Position numbers and translations under genes: made by a program
Shown: one piece after another, positions 8,605 to 17,462 of the stretch
Numbering within the stretch: position 1 is the first letter of the stretch
Layout of the letters: each line of letters starts with the position of its first letter
Assembly (NCBI GenBank): GCA_030267965.1
Contig: BRYA01001486.1
Location: forward strand, 3,921 to 33,025
Length of the DNA: 29,105 nt
DNA from: Triparma columacea
Lineage: Eukaryota; Sar; Bolidophyceae; Parmales; Triparmaceae
Reading direction: 5' to 3'
The notes under the pieces: model-generated
Seen by the model: the letters and a program-made list of their open reading frames with translations, nothing else
Databases searched by the model: none
Told to the model about the DNA's origin: nothing

Positions 8605-9759
8605 ATGGAAACTCAATCAGAGGAACAATCGTCACACAATTCATCAGAGACCACAAATGTGGCAGTATACAGTTGGGACGATTTGACAGAAGGTCAGCAG
8701 TTGTGCTTGAACTGGGCTAGTGCTCAAGACTGGGGTCGCATCAAGGGGTATGCCAAGGAACATGGTCATGAGGTTTTGTTAGGAGTTCGTTCAGATAGGA
8801 ATTCGATTTCTTCGGTCCTCGCAGACGCCTCATATCACCAAAATGTTGAGATGGTCAAGCTTACCTTAGAGGCCGGCTTCAAAAACAAGGATGCCATGTA
8901 CAGTGCCGCACAAATATCAATGAAGAGTAGTGACAATTCAACAATCTTGAGATTGCTCTTAGAACATGGACTTGACCCTAATATCAACCTACAATTCGAA
9001 GGGCACAAACAATTTTCCAACCTTTTGATGCATGCTGCTAGAATGGGACACATTGATAACGCCATAGCACTTCTCGATCATGGAGCAAATGTGAACAAGA
9101 CAGTGGTTAGTGTTAATGGAGATGTTATTTCACCACTTGCTTTTGCTGTCAATTGTGGAGCACACGGCATATGCAGGCTGTATCTCACGCGCGGTGCTAT
9201 TCCGACCACCAACGACGTGTGTCATGTGTTTCGTCATTGCCTCTGGGCGTGCAAAGGAGAACACCCTGACCTTAGTAGAGATGTCGCAATAAAGATGTTC
9301 ACAACATTTCTTCATCTCGGAAAGCCCGATTCTGACGTAGTTCGAGACAAATTCGATGATGAAAATTTCCGCTATCCTTCCTATCGCGATCCTACAATCA
9401 CCAACATCACGAAACATTACCTTCAAGGCCGTCCCTTCTGCTGTTTTGTTTGCGAGGCTCTAACCGCCAAGTCCCGCGACAAGCTCCTAATGTGTCCCTG
9501 CCGCACTGTCGCCTACTGCTCGAAGGAGTGTCAGGTCAAGCACTGGAGTACGCACAGGGTGCAGTGCACGGGACCGCTGAACGAAAGGGGGGAGAGTGAG
9601 GCAATGGTCAAGAAAAGATCCAAGACAGGGAAGGGAGTGGCGACGGGAGGAGCGGATGTGGGAGCAGCGGATGTGGGAGCAGCGGAAGGAGCAGTTGCGA
9701 CGGGGAAGAATGGCAAGAAGGGCAAGAAGGGGAAGAAGGGTAGGGGTAAGAAGAAGTGA
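8605..9759 (+). CDS. ankyrin-repeat protein with C-terminal MYND zinc finger
   Basis: This is a single-exon gene of 384 residues. Ankyrin-like helices run from about 65 to 205 (MVKLTLEAGF, ILRLLLEHGLDPN, LLMHAARMGHIDNAIALLDHGANVN, ICRLYLTRGA). A MYND zinc finger follows at 280-321, with ligands C280, C283, C297, C299, C305, C309, H317 and C321, all present. The last 50 residues are a low-complexity tail with an ADVGAADVGAA duplication and Lys/Gly-rich runs ending in KKK. MYND fingers bind short proline-containing peptides, and ankyrin repeats bind proteins, so the product is probably a protein-interaction adaptor. No catalytic domain is visible (no SET domain). The basic tail could bind nucleic acid or act as a nuclear signal; that is inference. 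The ATG at 8605 is the only sensible start. Confidence 0.85.
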   Translation: METQSEEQSSHNSSETTNVAVYSWDDLTEGQQLCLNWASAQDWGRIKGYAKEHGHEVLLGVRSDRNSISSVLADASYHQNVEMVKLTLEAGFKNKDAMYSAAQISMKSSDNSTILRLLLEHGLDPNINLQFEGHKQFSNLLMHAARMGHIDNAIALLDHGANVNKTVVSVNGDVISPLAFAVNCGAHGICRLYLTRGAIPTTNDVCHVFRHCLWACKGEHPDLSRDVAIKMFTTFLHLGKPDSDVVRDKFDDENFRYPSYRDPTITNITKHYLQGRPFCCFVCEALTAKSRDKLLMCPCRTVAYCSKECQVKHWSTHRVQCTGPLNERGESEAMVKKRSKTGKGVATGGADVGAADVGAAEGAVATGKNGKKGKKGKKGRGKKK

Positions 9760-10087
9760 ACGAAACAATACATTAATGTGGTGGCTATGAGCAAATTTTC
9801 AGAATTCGATGTACATCAAAATGCTTATTTTTTATTGCGATTAGTGTGAGAATGAACAATTTCATATTTCTCCGACTGGGGATATTTCGATATGACATTT
9901 TTGTAAAAAAATTTAACACAACTACCTCACGCAACAAGCCTACCTCACTTCCGTCTCCTCCCCCTTCGTCATCATGACATTGTTTTCATCAATCCCGTAG
10001 TACAAGTAAAGTAGTTTGTTATAAAACATTTGTATTTCCTCCTAAACTACAAAATATACACACATCCATCCCCCCATTCCTTTCATG
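9760..10087. other. convergent intergenic region, no supported gene
   Basis: These 328 bp lie between the stops of the ankyrin/MYND gene (+) and the methyltransferase (-). The sequence is AT-rich on the left and C-rich toward 10087. A minus-strand ATG ORF of 29 codons (9940-10029) is present but unsupported. I see no RNA gene or clear poly(A) hexamer. Confidence 0.5.
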
Positions 10088-12808
10088 TTAAAACCCCCCT
10101 CCCCCCCCCCCCCTTGCGATCATCAAAAGTATATCCTCCTCCATTTCAATATCCTTCCCCTCCATCCCCCAAAGATCAACATTATACCTCCCTCCTCCTC
10201 CTCCTCCTCCATTCCTATTCCCCCTCCCCCCATCTCCCCGTTGTCCCCCCCCTCCTCCTCCTAAATTCCACTTCCCCCTGTACGCCTCAGCCTTAACGAT
10301 CCCGGGGTAGAGTTCAAATCTCTCCTTAACACCAACCAGATCCTCGAGTTCAACAGGTACATTAGAGTCCCCTCCCCCCTTTGCTACTCCTCTCTTGCAC
10401 CATTTACCAGCTGACCCCTCGCCTCCTGCTTTCCTTAGTAGGTTAACGATCAGTGCCACCGCCTTGATGTTAAGTGTGAGCATGGCGTGGTCCATGTAGT
10501 CTAGGTATCTCTTGAATTTATCCCCGACCTCGCACGTCCCGCCGTCTACTTGGATTTCCTCCATCCTCTTCCTGACCGCTTCCTTATCTACGCCATCCTT
10601 AAAGCCTTCGAATACGATGTACCTCTCCGCGCTCGCGGGTCTACTAGTGACAGGTTTAGTAACAATGCATTCCTCAAAGCACCCCATCGCTTCGCTCAGC
10701 AGTTCCTTCGTCCCCCGTCTCCTACTCCCAAAGAACTTACAGATGAACCTCCCCCCCTTCTTCAGTAGTTTAACGGACGCCCTAACCTCAGCTTTAACCA
10801 GTCTAAAAGCCTCCTCTTCCTGCCTCTCTGAGTCCCTCTGTTTATCAAACCCCCCATCCGCGACCACTAAATCAACCTCTTCCTCCCCCGTATCCTCCCT
10901 CACCATTCTACAAACATCCTCAACGTTCCCCTCCTTATAAACATCCCCGGTCCCATCCCCGTCAACGACCCTATACCTCCCCTCCATACCCTTAACCATA
11001 TGTTCCAACCTCCATTCGCACCCTTCCCCCTCCCCGTTTTCACCCTTTAAACTCATGCCCCAACCTATACACTGAATAGGTATTCGCGACACTGAACAAC
11101 GGTGTAGTATATATTCAGACCACCCCCCCGGTGCCCCGCATAAATCTACGAATTTAAACACCTTACCTTCTCCAGTTGTAGTATCACCCTTATATCCTCT
11201 TATTTCGGTTAAATTCAAATTCAAAACACCCCCATCAATGCTCCCTAATTTAACCGCTGCTCGATTAACCAGCCACCCACCCTCGTTCAGTGAGTCTTTG
11301 GACGTTGTGGTTGTTAAAACGTGGAATGGGTTGGTTATTGTACGCGCTAGATTAAACGATGATGTTGGGGTGAAGGTACGGGAGGTGGAGGGTGGGGTTG
11401 AGCACGGCGTTTTGTGTGTTGTGGCATGATTGTGGGACGATGTTGTAGGGTAATACCCTTCGTCCCCATCCTCCAATATCTTATCTTCCCCCCCCATTTT
11501 ATCCCCCTGTTCCCCATCATCTTCCTTCTCGTTAAAGTCGTTGTCGTCATACCATTCGTTCAACTTATTACTATGTTTAACCGCAGCGGGCCAGATTTCC
11601 CTTTTCCATTTGTTTAACGTGTCCTCCATATCTTTCAATCCCGCGTCCGTTATTACGTTTATGGTGGTGTAGGAGGAGGAGGGGATTGAGGGGTTTGAAG
11701 GGGGTATGGAAGGGGGGGGGGGAATGCTGGGCAAGGGATGTGGGGGGTTTTTGGGGTTATTGTTGTTAGGAGGGTGCTTGACTAATTGTTTATCGGCGTG
11801 ATCGTTGGTAGAGTTGCTGTTGGAGTTGCTGTCGAAGTTACTGTTGGAGTTGTCGTTGTAGTTACTTGAGGGTCTTGTCTTGAAATGAGCTTCACCCTTG
11901 TTTTTCTCCCCTATTGTAGTATCTCCAATATCATTGTTAATATCGGTGTCTATATCACGGTCTAAATAAGCAGTATTGTGTCCATAATCTTCTCCTCTAA
12001 CAACAGCAGTGTCCCAACTAATCTCCTTTCCTTTTCTCTTCTTCTTGTTGTTGTTGTTGTCGTCGTTGCCGTTGTCGTTGTATTCCTTCTCGTATTGATG
12101 TTGATATAGATATTCTTCAAAGTAAGATCTAGTATCATAACCATACCATTCTATATTTCCCCATCTTTGTAATCCTTTCATACCATTGTTTGTCATGTCG
12201 TTGTCGTTGTTGTTACAGTTGTGTGTATCGTTGGTAGTAATGCCATCATCATTAGTAAAGCTATCGTTAGTAATGCTATCGTTGTTGATCGTGTTATCAT
12301 AATTTGACATTGCCATAATCTTCTCCTTCTTCTCCTCTTCATCATCCTCCTGTTTCTCCCTTCTTTTTGTTTCCTCCTCATTTTTAACAACATTTCCTAT
12401 ATTATCACTATATACGTCACTATTAACATTCGTATCTTCATTAGTATCCATATTAGTATCAATACGTGTATGAATAGTGTTATCCTCCAAAATATAATCC
12501 TCCTTCTTTTTATCCTCATTTCTATCATCACGATACCATGTAAATGTTCTCCATAAACCACCACTATAATCACTATCATCTACACTACTACCATCAATAC
12601 CATCAACACAACCATCTCCATCAGTATAATAACCATTATAACCATACATAGGTCTAACTAACCAATCCTCTTTCAAAGGTCCGTCAATCCAAGATTTCTT
12701 TTTAACTCTCCCCTTGCTTCTTTTAGATCGTTTCTTACTTGAAGATGCTACAGTTGCTGATTCTAAGACAGGGGATTGTTTTTTACGTTTTGAACTCTTA
12801 CGACCCAT
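10088..12808 (-). CDS. CMTR1: CMTR1-like cap-specific mRNA 2'-O-methyltransferase
   Basis: This is a single exon of 906 residues from the ATG at 12808; a longer frame exists upstream but has no ATG. The FtsJ/RrmJ-type Rossmann methyltransferase domain spans about 510-740. The SAM loop is DLCGAPGGWSE (555-565). The K-D-K-E catalytic tetrad is readable: K520 in NRAAVKL, D651 in VADGGF, K691 in FICKFFG and E728 in SAERY. The spacing and the blocks GWGMSLKG and KPVTSRPASAERY match CMTR1, which methylates the ribose of the first transcribed nucleotide of capped mRNA in the nucleus. Residues 1-40 hold strongly basic KKRSKRSK-type nuclear signals. Residues 100-500 are a very long Asn/Asp- and Pro-rich low-complexity region in place of the G-patch of animal CMTR1. 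The C-terminus is glycine-rich, encoded by long G tracts, so its frame near the stop is sensitive to homopolymer errors. Confidence 0.85.
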   Translation of the reverse strand: MGRKSSKRKKQSPVLESATVASSSKKRSKRSKGRVKKKSWIDGPLKEDWLVRPMYGYNGYYTDGDGCVDGIDGSSVDDSDYSGGLWRTFTWYRDDRNEDKKKEDYILEDNTIHTRIDTNMDTNEDTNVNSDVYSDNIGNVVKNEEETKRREKQEDDEEEKKEKIMAMSNYDNTINNDSITNDSFTNDDGITTNDTHNCNNNDNDMTNNGMKGLQRWGNIEWYGYDTRSYFEEYLYQHQYEKEYNDNGNDDNNNNKKKRKGKEISWDTAVVRGEDYGHNTAYLDRDIDTDINNDIGDTTIGEKNKGEAHFKTRPSSNYNDNSNSNFDSNSNSNSTNDHADKQLVKHPPNNNNPKNPPHPLPSIPPPPSIPPSNPSIPSSSYTTINVITDAGLKDMEDTLNKWKREIWPAAVKHSNKLNEWYDDNDFNEKEDDGEQGDKMGGEDKILEDGDEGYYPTTSSHNHATTHKTPCSTPPSTSRTFTPTSSFNLARTITNPFHVLTTTTSKDSLNEGGWLVNRAAVKLGSIDGGVLNLNLTEIRGYKGDTTTGEGKVFKFVDLCGAPGGWSEYILHRCSVSRIPIQCIGWGMSLKGENGEGEGCEWRLEHMVKGMEGRYRVVDGDGTGDVYKEGNVEDVCRMVREDTGEEEVDLVVADGGFDKQRDSERQEEEAFRLVKAEVRASVKLLKKGGRFICKFFGSRRRGTKELLSEAMGCFEECIVTKPVTSRPASAERYIVFEGFKDGVDKEAVRKRMEEIQVDGGTCEVGDKFKRYLDYMDHAMLTLNIKAVALIVNLLRKAGGEGSAGKWCKRGVAKGGGDSNVPVELEDLVGVKERFELYPGIVKAEAYRGKWNLGGGGGGQRGDGGRGNRNGGGGGGGRYNVDLWGMEGKDIEMEEDILLMIARGGGGGGF
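10094..10113 (-). repeat. G/C homopolymer run in the methyltransferase C-terminus
   Basis: Six C, one T, then 13 C on the plus strand encode the final Gly residues of the CMTR1-like protein, directly before its stop. A one-base length error would change the C-terminus. Confidence 0.9.
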
Positions 12809-13147
12809 GTTTAAAAGTGGGGAAATCAATTGGGTCTAAATAAAAGGGAGAAAATGGAAGGGCGAAGGACAAAGAAGGGGAGATATCAAATCCAGATCTT
12901 GGATTGTCCTTCGGGGCACACGGATGTGGTCTTAGGCGTGCCATTGCTGGCGATATGATAGTGTCAGGGTTCTTCCGACAAGACGGTATCGGTGTGGAGC
13001 ACATAGCGTCCCTCCTCAACTTCCGTTGCTTAAACAAACAAACTTATCACACGTTTCACTTGACGTCTGTATCTGTGTATTAAAGTTCCCTGTTACTCCT
13101 CATCCCCAAGTGTCGCCTCCATTAAATCTTTCCCTTTTACTTTACCC
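12809..13147. other. tandem intergenic region between methyltransferase and H+-PPase
   Basis: These 339 bp hold the 3' flank of the H+-PPase and the 5' flank of the CMTR1-like gene (both minus strand). The plus strand is open for about 80 codons (12845-13082) but has no early ATG, no splice support and no family I recognise. I see no RNA gene. Confidence 0.45.
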
Positions 13148-15760
13148 TTACCCCTGGTTGCTGATAAAAAGTGGTCCAAGCACCAAGATAGTCGTGCTCA
13201 GCAACTTAATAACCACGTGCAAGCTCGGTCCCGCCGTGTCCTTAAACGGGTCCCCGACCGTGTCTCCCGTAACTGACGCCTTGTGCGCCTCACTGTTCTT
13301 GCCGCCGAAGTTTCCGAGCTCTACGTACTTCTTTGCGTTGTCCCAGGCGCCGCCGGTTATGTCGAGGAAGGTAGCCATTAGGATGCCGGTTACTGTACCG
13401 AACATGAGGTAGCTGGGGTGTGTGTGGGGTGAGTATGTGTGTGCATGTATGTGTGTGTGTATACATATATGTGTGTGTGTGAAAGGGGGATTATGAAGGT
13501 GTTAGGTTGTTCCATTTTTCGGTTCCCAAGATCTCCATCAATGAAACTTCCCCCCTTCCCCTTCGAAATTCTCCCCTCAGCCCCCCCTCCCTCCCCCCCC
13601 CCCCTAATCTCTCCCCGGACCCCTTGCTCTTCCCTTCTTTTCTTTCTTACCTCGCTAAACACTCCGCCCCTAGTAATGGTCTGTTAGTCCATTCCCCGAC
13701 GATCCTAAACGCCAGTCCAACCGCAATCGGCGTCCCTACACAAACCGCCGCCGGCAATCTCATTTCCTCCAGCGCCGCTTTCGTGACCAGGCTCACGCAC
13801 GCCTTATAGTCCGGCTTTGACTTGTACGTCATGATGCCTGGGTCAGCCTGGAACTGACGGCGGACCTCGAGGACGACCTGGTGGGCTGTCTTTCCTACGG
13901 CTGATATGGATAGTCCCGTGAAGAAGAAAATTATCATTGACCCTATCAACCCGCTCACAAGTACTTCAGGTACAGCAATGTCAACAGTAGTGAAGGGGAT
14001 ACCGGCGAAGGTGCTGAACTCGTCCATGAAGGCACCGAAGAGGAGGAAGCACGCCATGGCTGCCGAGCCTATGGAGTAGCCTTTCGTGATCTATATATAT
14101 ACAACCACCGCGGCAGTGTGGGGGGGGGGGGGGGAGGGGGGGGAGGANNNNNNNNNNNNNNNNNNNNNNNNNNNNNNNNNNNNNNNNNNNNNNNNNNNNN
14201 NNNNNNNNNNNNNNNNNNNNNNNNNNNNNNNNNNNNNNNNNNNNNNNNNNNNNNNNNNNNNNNNNNNNNNNNNNNNNNNNNNNNNNNNNNNNNNNNNNNN
14301 NNNNNNNNNNNNNNNNNNNNNNNNNNNNNNNNNNNNNNNNNNNNNNNNNNNNNNNNNNNNNNNNNNNNNNNNNNNNNNNNNNNNNNNNNNNNNNNNNNNN
14401 NNNNNNNNNNNNNNNNNNNNNNNNNNNNNNNNNNNNNNNNNNNNNNNNNNNNNNNNNNNNNNNNNNNNNNNNNNNNNNNNNNNNNNNNNNNNNNNNNNNN
14501 NNNNNNNNNNNNNNNNNNNNNNNNNNNNNNNNNNNNNNNNNNNNNNNNNNNNNNNNNNNNNNNNNNNNNNNNNNNNNNNNNNNNNNNNNNNNNNNNNNNN
14601 NNNNNNNNNNNNNNNNNNNNNNNNNNNNNNNNNNNNNNNNNNNNNNNNNNNNNNNNNNNNNNNNNNNNNNNNNNNNNNNNNNNNNNNNNNNNNNNNNNNN
14701 NNNNNNNNNNNNNNNNNNNNNNNNNNNNNNNNNNNNNNNNNNNNNNNNNNNNNNNNNNNNNNNNNNNNNNNNNNNNNNNNNNNNNNNNNNNNNNNNNNNN
14801 NNNNNNNNNNNNNNNNNNNNNNNNNNNNNNNNNNNNNNNNNNNNNNNNNNNNNNNNNNNNNNNNNNNNNNNNNNNNNNNNNNNNNNNNNNNNNNNNNNNN
14901 NNNNNNNNNNNNNNNNNNNNNNTAGCCGGAGAGGGCGGAGCAGCCGCAGCCTATGTAGAAGCAGATGGAGGCAATGAAGCCCAGGCCGAACCGGGAGATC
15001 GAGACGCCCTCGAGGGGGGGACGGAAGAGGTAGGAGATCAGGATGAAGATACCGAGGGGGAGCGCGTAGGTTGTGACAGCCCGGTATTGCACGTTGAGGA
15101 AACTATGGGGGGGGAGAGGGGAGGGGAGGGGAGAGGAGGGGAGGGGAATAGGAGTCAGGAGTTAGTTGCGACCACAATTTGTATTGTAGGTGAGGTGTTT
15201 GTTTTTGTGCGGAGGAGTGGGATGAACTGTCATTTCTACTTGTCCTTGAATCCTCCTTGCTTCTAAACTTCTCCCGCTTTCTCCCGCTTTCACCCTCTTT
15301 GTCCCACTTAATTCCCCTGTTTTCGCTTCCTTATACCACTCGTTCCTCCCTCGCTCCCCTCTTTCGCTCCCCTACACACCCTCCCCAATTTGTCCCACTC
15401 TTCCCCTCCCACTCACCCCTCAGCTCCAATCCTAATAGGCTCACTAACATCCCTCATCTCCTGTGTACCAGTATCAAGACTTAGAACCTCATCGTGAAGT
15501 TTACTACTGTAAGCGAAACCGAAAGCACACATAGCAAATACAACAACGATCAATCCAGCCGTTGTTGGTAAGATGAGGATAGTTAAGAAGACTGCGAGAG
15601 TAACGATGCCGATGAGCTTGGGAATATCAATCCCTAGAGCATTAATTGATGGTATAGAGTATGCCTTAGCGTACGCTTTGGATGTTGGTGTTGGTGGTGC
15701 TGCACCTGATCCCACAGAAAGGGAAGGTGGAGGAGGTAGAGAGGGAGTTCGGCGTTGCAT
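13148..15760 (-). CDS. type II (AVP2-like) H+-translocating pyrophosphatase, interrupted by an assembly gap
   Basis: Visible exons are 15417-15760, 14923-15102 (running into the gap), 13651-14090 and 13148-13412. Introns are 15103-15416, one partly in the gap ending at 14091, and 13413-13650. Joins restore family sequence: [16 protein letters not shown] and [17 protein letters not shown]. The N-terminus has a proline-rich leader, then membrane helices (about 48-88). The C-terminal part has [23 protein letters not shown] and [15 protein letters not shown], hallmarks of membrane pyrophosphatases; the EVRRQF...PGIM block and the overall match favour the type II (AVP2-like) group. These enzymes couple PPi hydrolysis to proton pumping into acidic or Golgi-type compartments. 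The catalytic core with the DxxxD substrate motifs, and the residue that sets K+ dependence, fall in the gap, so completeness cannot be judged. The start is the ATG at 15760, divergent from the sulfotransferase. Confidence 0.9.
13418..13481. repeat. degenerate TG/CA microsatellite in an H+-PPase intron
   Basis: GT dinucleotides dominate this stretch, interrupted by GGGG, CATG and ATACATAT. It lies at the acceptor end of the 238-bp intron 13413-13650 and reads as a CA-rich tract in the transcript. It is probably length-variable. Confidence 0.85.
14120..14147. repeat. G/C homopolymer bordering the assembly gap
   Basis: Fifteen G in a row, then A-separated G runs, abut the first N at 14148. The tract is in an intron of the H+-PPase gene (C-rich in the sense strand, near the acceptor) and probably caused the assembly break. 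Confidence 0.9.
14148..14922. other. assembly gap of 775 N
   Basis: There is no sequence information here. By homology it must contain the middle of the H+-pyrophosphatase, including the catalytic core, plus part of at least one intron. ORFs that run through the N block are artefacts. Confidence 0.99.
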
Positions 15761-15969
15761 GATTTTGTCCCGTCTTTGGGCTTACTTTGAAATTTGAGGT
15801 GTTTTCGGCTATTTTACGATAAATTAATCGACACGTGAATGATGATGATGGTAATATATGAAGATATATCGGTTTGAAAATCGTCCAAGTTCAGAGATAT
15901 TATGATGATATTTTCAAGAATATATCGGAATATAAATTAGGGAACTTCATATTTAGCAGATATTTAGCA

Positions 15970-17154
15970 ATGGGTCTCAAACAGCGAGGCAAGAAATCAA
16001 AGGATATGAAGGTGAACAAGGAGGCCCCCGCTCCTTCGAGCCCTCTGGGGGGGGAGGTAAAATCGTCGAGCTTGACCCTTTCCAGGCAAACCGTTCTCCT
16101 CCTGTGTCTCATCGGGTTTTTCAGCCTGTACATTTTCATGAAAAGCTACTCAGCGCAGAGGAAGGCAGCCCAAGAGGCGAGTGAGATGCCCCTTGATACC
16201 GACGTGTTCATCTCCTCGTTTCCAAAGTGCGGGTCCTTCTGGGGCAGATTCTTGATAGCCTCAGTGTATGGAATTGTGGCAAGGGACAGCACGTCGAGGG
16301 TCACCTTCGACACCATCGAGACGCTCATACCGGACTTGGAGCTAGGGGAGAACAGGAGGGACTTCGCGAAACACGAACAGCTCTTCCCAGGGTTGAGGCT
16401 TTTCAAGTCTCACCAATCATACCAGTCCGATCCAATTTCGCCCTCCGAGAAGTCCGGCCTGTTCAAGAATTTGCCCTCGTGCGCTGAAAAGGTGGGGGAA
16501 GGAATGGAGTACTCCCAGTGTTACTGCCCTAATTGCCCTGCGAAGTTCAAGAAAACGGTCTTGATTGTTCGCGATGGACGTTCCGCTCTTTGCAGCTATT
16601 ACAAGTTTCAGTCTTCCCTCAACAACTTCGAAGGTACCTTTTCTAAGTTCCTTCGCGATGCCGAGGCTAGCCACTACGGGAAGAGTTGGAGCGGCTGGTA
16701 CGGCAGCTGGGTGAATGCCTCTGTTACCAAGGATGTAAATTTTGTTGGGTCGAGCTACTCAAAGTTCAAGCGAATTACCAAGGGGGGGGGGGAGGGGGGG
16801 GGGGTCGATGTTTACGTGCTCCGCTACGAAGACTTGAAGTCCAATGCTGTGGAGGCGCTGAGGGGCGTCATGGAGTTCCTTGGGCCTGAGACGCTACCTG
16901 CACTGACAAAGAAGGTCCTGCAGAGGGCCGTGGACGACAACGACTTTGAGAACATGAAGCGGAAGGAGCTTAGAGACGGAGGTGGGAAGCACTTCAAAAA
17001 ACACTACCCAGACGCGGTCAGTAATGGATTCGGAATTGTAAGGCAAGGGGAGAGCAAGGGTTACAGCGAGTGCTTCGGAGAGGAGGACGAAGCATATTTT
17101 TTGGATGAACTAGGCGGTGGGGATGTGATGAGAGAGTTCGGGTACAATTTTTAA
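15970..17154 (+). CDS. type II membrane sulfotransferase
   Basis: This is a single exon of 394 residues from the ATG at 15970. An earlier in-frame ATG at 15874 would add an AT-rich, non-membrane leader and is less likely. A short basic cytosolic tail precedes a signal anchor (about 41-58, VLLLCLIGFFSLYIFM). The PAPS-binding motifs are clear: the 5'-phosphosulfate loop SSFPKCGSFWGRF (82-94) and the 3'-phosphate motif VLIVRDGRSALCSYYK (197-212, R201 and S209 the likely contacts). LRYEDL (284-289) and IVRQGESKGY (356-365) fit the later conserved blocks, and FKSHQSY (146-152) may hold the catalytic His. The enzyme would move sulfate from PAPS to a glycan or protein in the Golgi lumen. Cys184, Cys186 and Cys189 form a local cluster. 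A G tract encodes GGGEGGG (272-278) just before the core strand VDVYVLRYED, which looks like a lineage-specific insertion. Confidence 0.85.
   Translation: MGLKQRGKKSKDMKVNKEAPAPSSPLGGEVKSSSLTLSRQTVLLLCLIGFFSLYIFMKSYSAQRKAAQEASEMPLDTDVFISSFPKCGSFWGRFLIASVYGIVARDSTSRVTFDTIETLIPDLELGENRRDFAKHEQLFPGLRLFKSHQSYQSDPISPSEKSGLFKNLPSCAEKVGEGMEYSQCYCPNCPAKFKKTVLIVRDGRSALCSYYKFQSSLNNFEGTFSKFLRDAEASHYGKSWSGWYGSWVNASVTKDVNFVGSSYSKFKRITKGGGEGGGVDVYVLRYEDLKSNAVEALRGVMEFLGPETLPALTKKVLQRAVDDNDFENMKRKELRDGGGKHFKKHYPDAVSNGFGIVRQGESKGYSECFGEEDEAYFLDELGGGDVMREFGYNF
16782..16804 (+). repeat. in-frame G tract inside the sulfotransferase exon
   Basis: Eleven G, one A and eleven G encode KGGGEGGGV. Removing or adding a base would destroy the conserved C-terminal third of the enzyme, so the frame depends on the exact length. 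Confidence 0.9.
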
Positions 17155-17165
17155 GCAATTTTGTT

Positions 17166-17233
17166 AGTGCGAGAGAAGAGGTCTAGTCTACTATTAATTT
17201 TACGCTTTGTCCTTAGAACTTCTCTCGCTCACT
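17166..17233. repeat. inverted repeat 1, long stem-loop
   Basis: AGTGCGAGAGAAG at 17166-17178 pairs with CTTCTCTCGCTCACT at 17219-17233, giving 13 base pairs with one 2-nt bulge around a 40-nt loop. It begins 11 bp after the sulfotransferase stop, so it would lie in the 3' UTR. Confidence 0.7.
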
Positions 17234-17304
17234 ACAGTGGATGTTGACCTATAAGATATAAGTTCGTAATGAAGCACCAAGTTAACGATGGGAACGTAGT
17301 CTCT

Positions 17305-17320
17305 GAGGATTCTTATCCTC
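17305..17320. repeat. inverted repeat 2, short hairpin
   Basis: GAGGAT and ATCCTC form a perfect 6-bp stem with a TCTT loop. Confidence 0.6.
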
Positions 17321-17331
17321 CCTCATGGGTT

Positions 17332-17360
17332 GCATTTGCAGATAATGGTAATGCAAATGC
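17332..17360. repeat. inverted repeat 3, hairpin with octamer-like arms
   Basis: GCATTTGCA at 17332-17340 and TGCAAATGC at 17352-17360 are perfect 9-bp reverse complements around an 11-nt loop. Confidence 0.7.
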
Positions 17361-17462
17361 GTCGTAAATGTAAGGGTTCTTTCTTTAGGGTTAAAAAAAA
17401 AATCTAGACACAAGCAAATCATCAAAACAACAAATATCAAGGGTTACAATCGCGTTTACACC

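Larger units (their letters stand above)
17155..17462. other. convergent intergenic region with three stem-loops
   Basis: These 308 bp separate the stops of the sulfotransferase (+) and the GT2-like gene (-). No ORF of note is present. The region holds three inverted repeats in a row, listed separately, followed by a run of nine A near 17393. Confidence 0.6.

Noticed and set aside
9940..10029. 29-codon minus-strand ORF (MFYNKLLYLYYGIDENN...) downstream of the methyltransferase
   Set aside because: It looks protein-like, and I considered it as a last exon of the CMTR1-like gene, but no GT donor joins it and the opposite strand gives an equally biased frame. Left as unproven.
12845..13082. About 80 open codons on the plus strand in the methyltransferase/H+-PPase spacer
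   Set aside because: There is no early ATG, no splice acceptor, and both strands are open there. A run of this length can arise by chance.
14091..15266. ORFs of 279-382 codons across the N block
   Set aside because: They are open only because unknown bases contain no stops; the real gene there is the minus-strand H+-PPase.
15874..15969. Earlier ATG for the sulfotransferase
   Set aside because: The added 32 residues come from AT-rich upstream DNA and would put a long leader before the basic tail and signal anchor; the ATG at 15970 gives a standard type II protein.
17166..17233. Spliceosomal U5 or other known small RNA in the first hairpin
   Set aside because: The loop lacks the conserved U5 GCCUUUUAC sequence on either strand, and no Sm site or snRNA signature follows.
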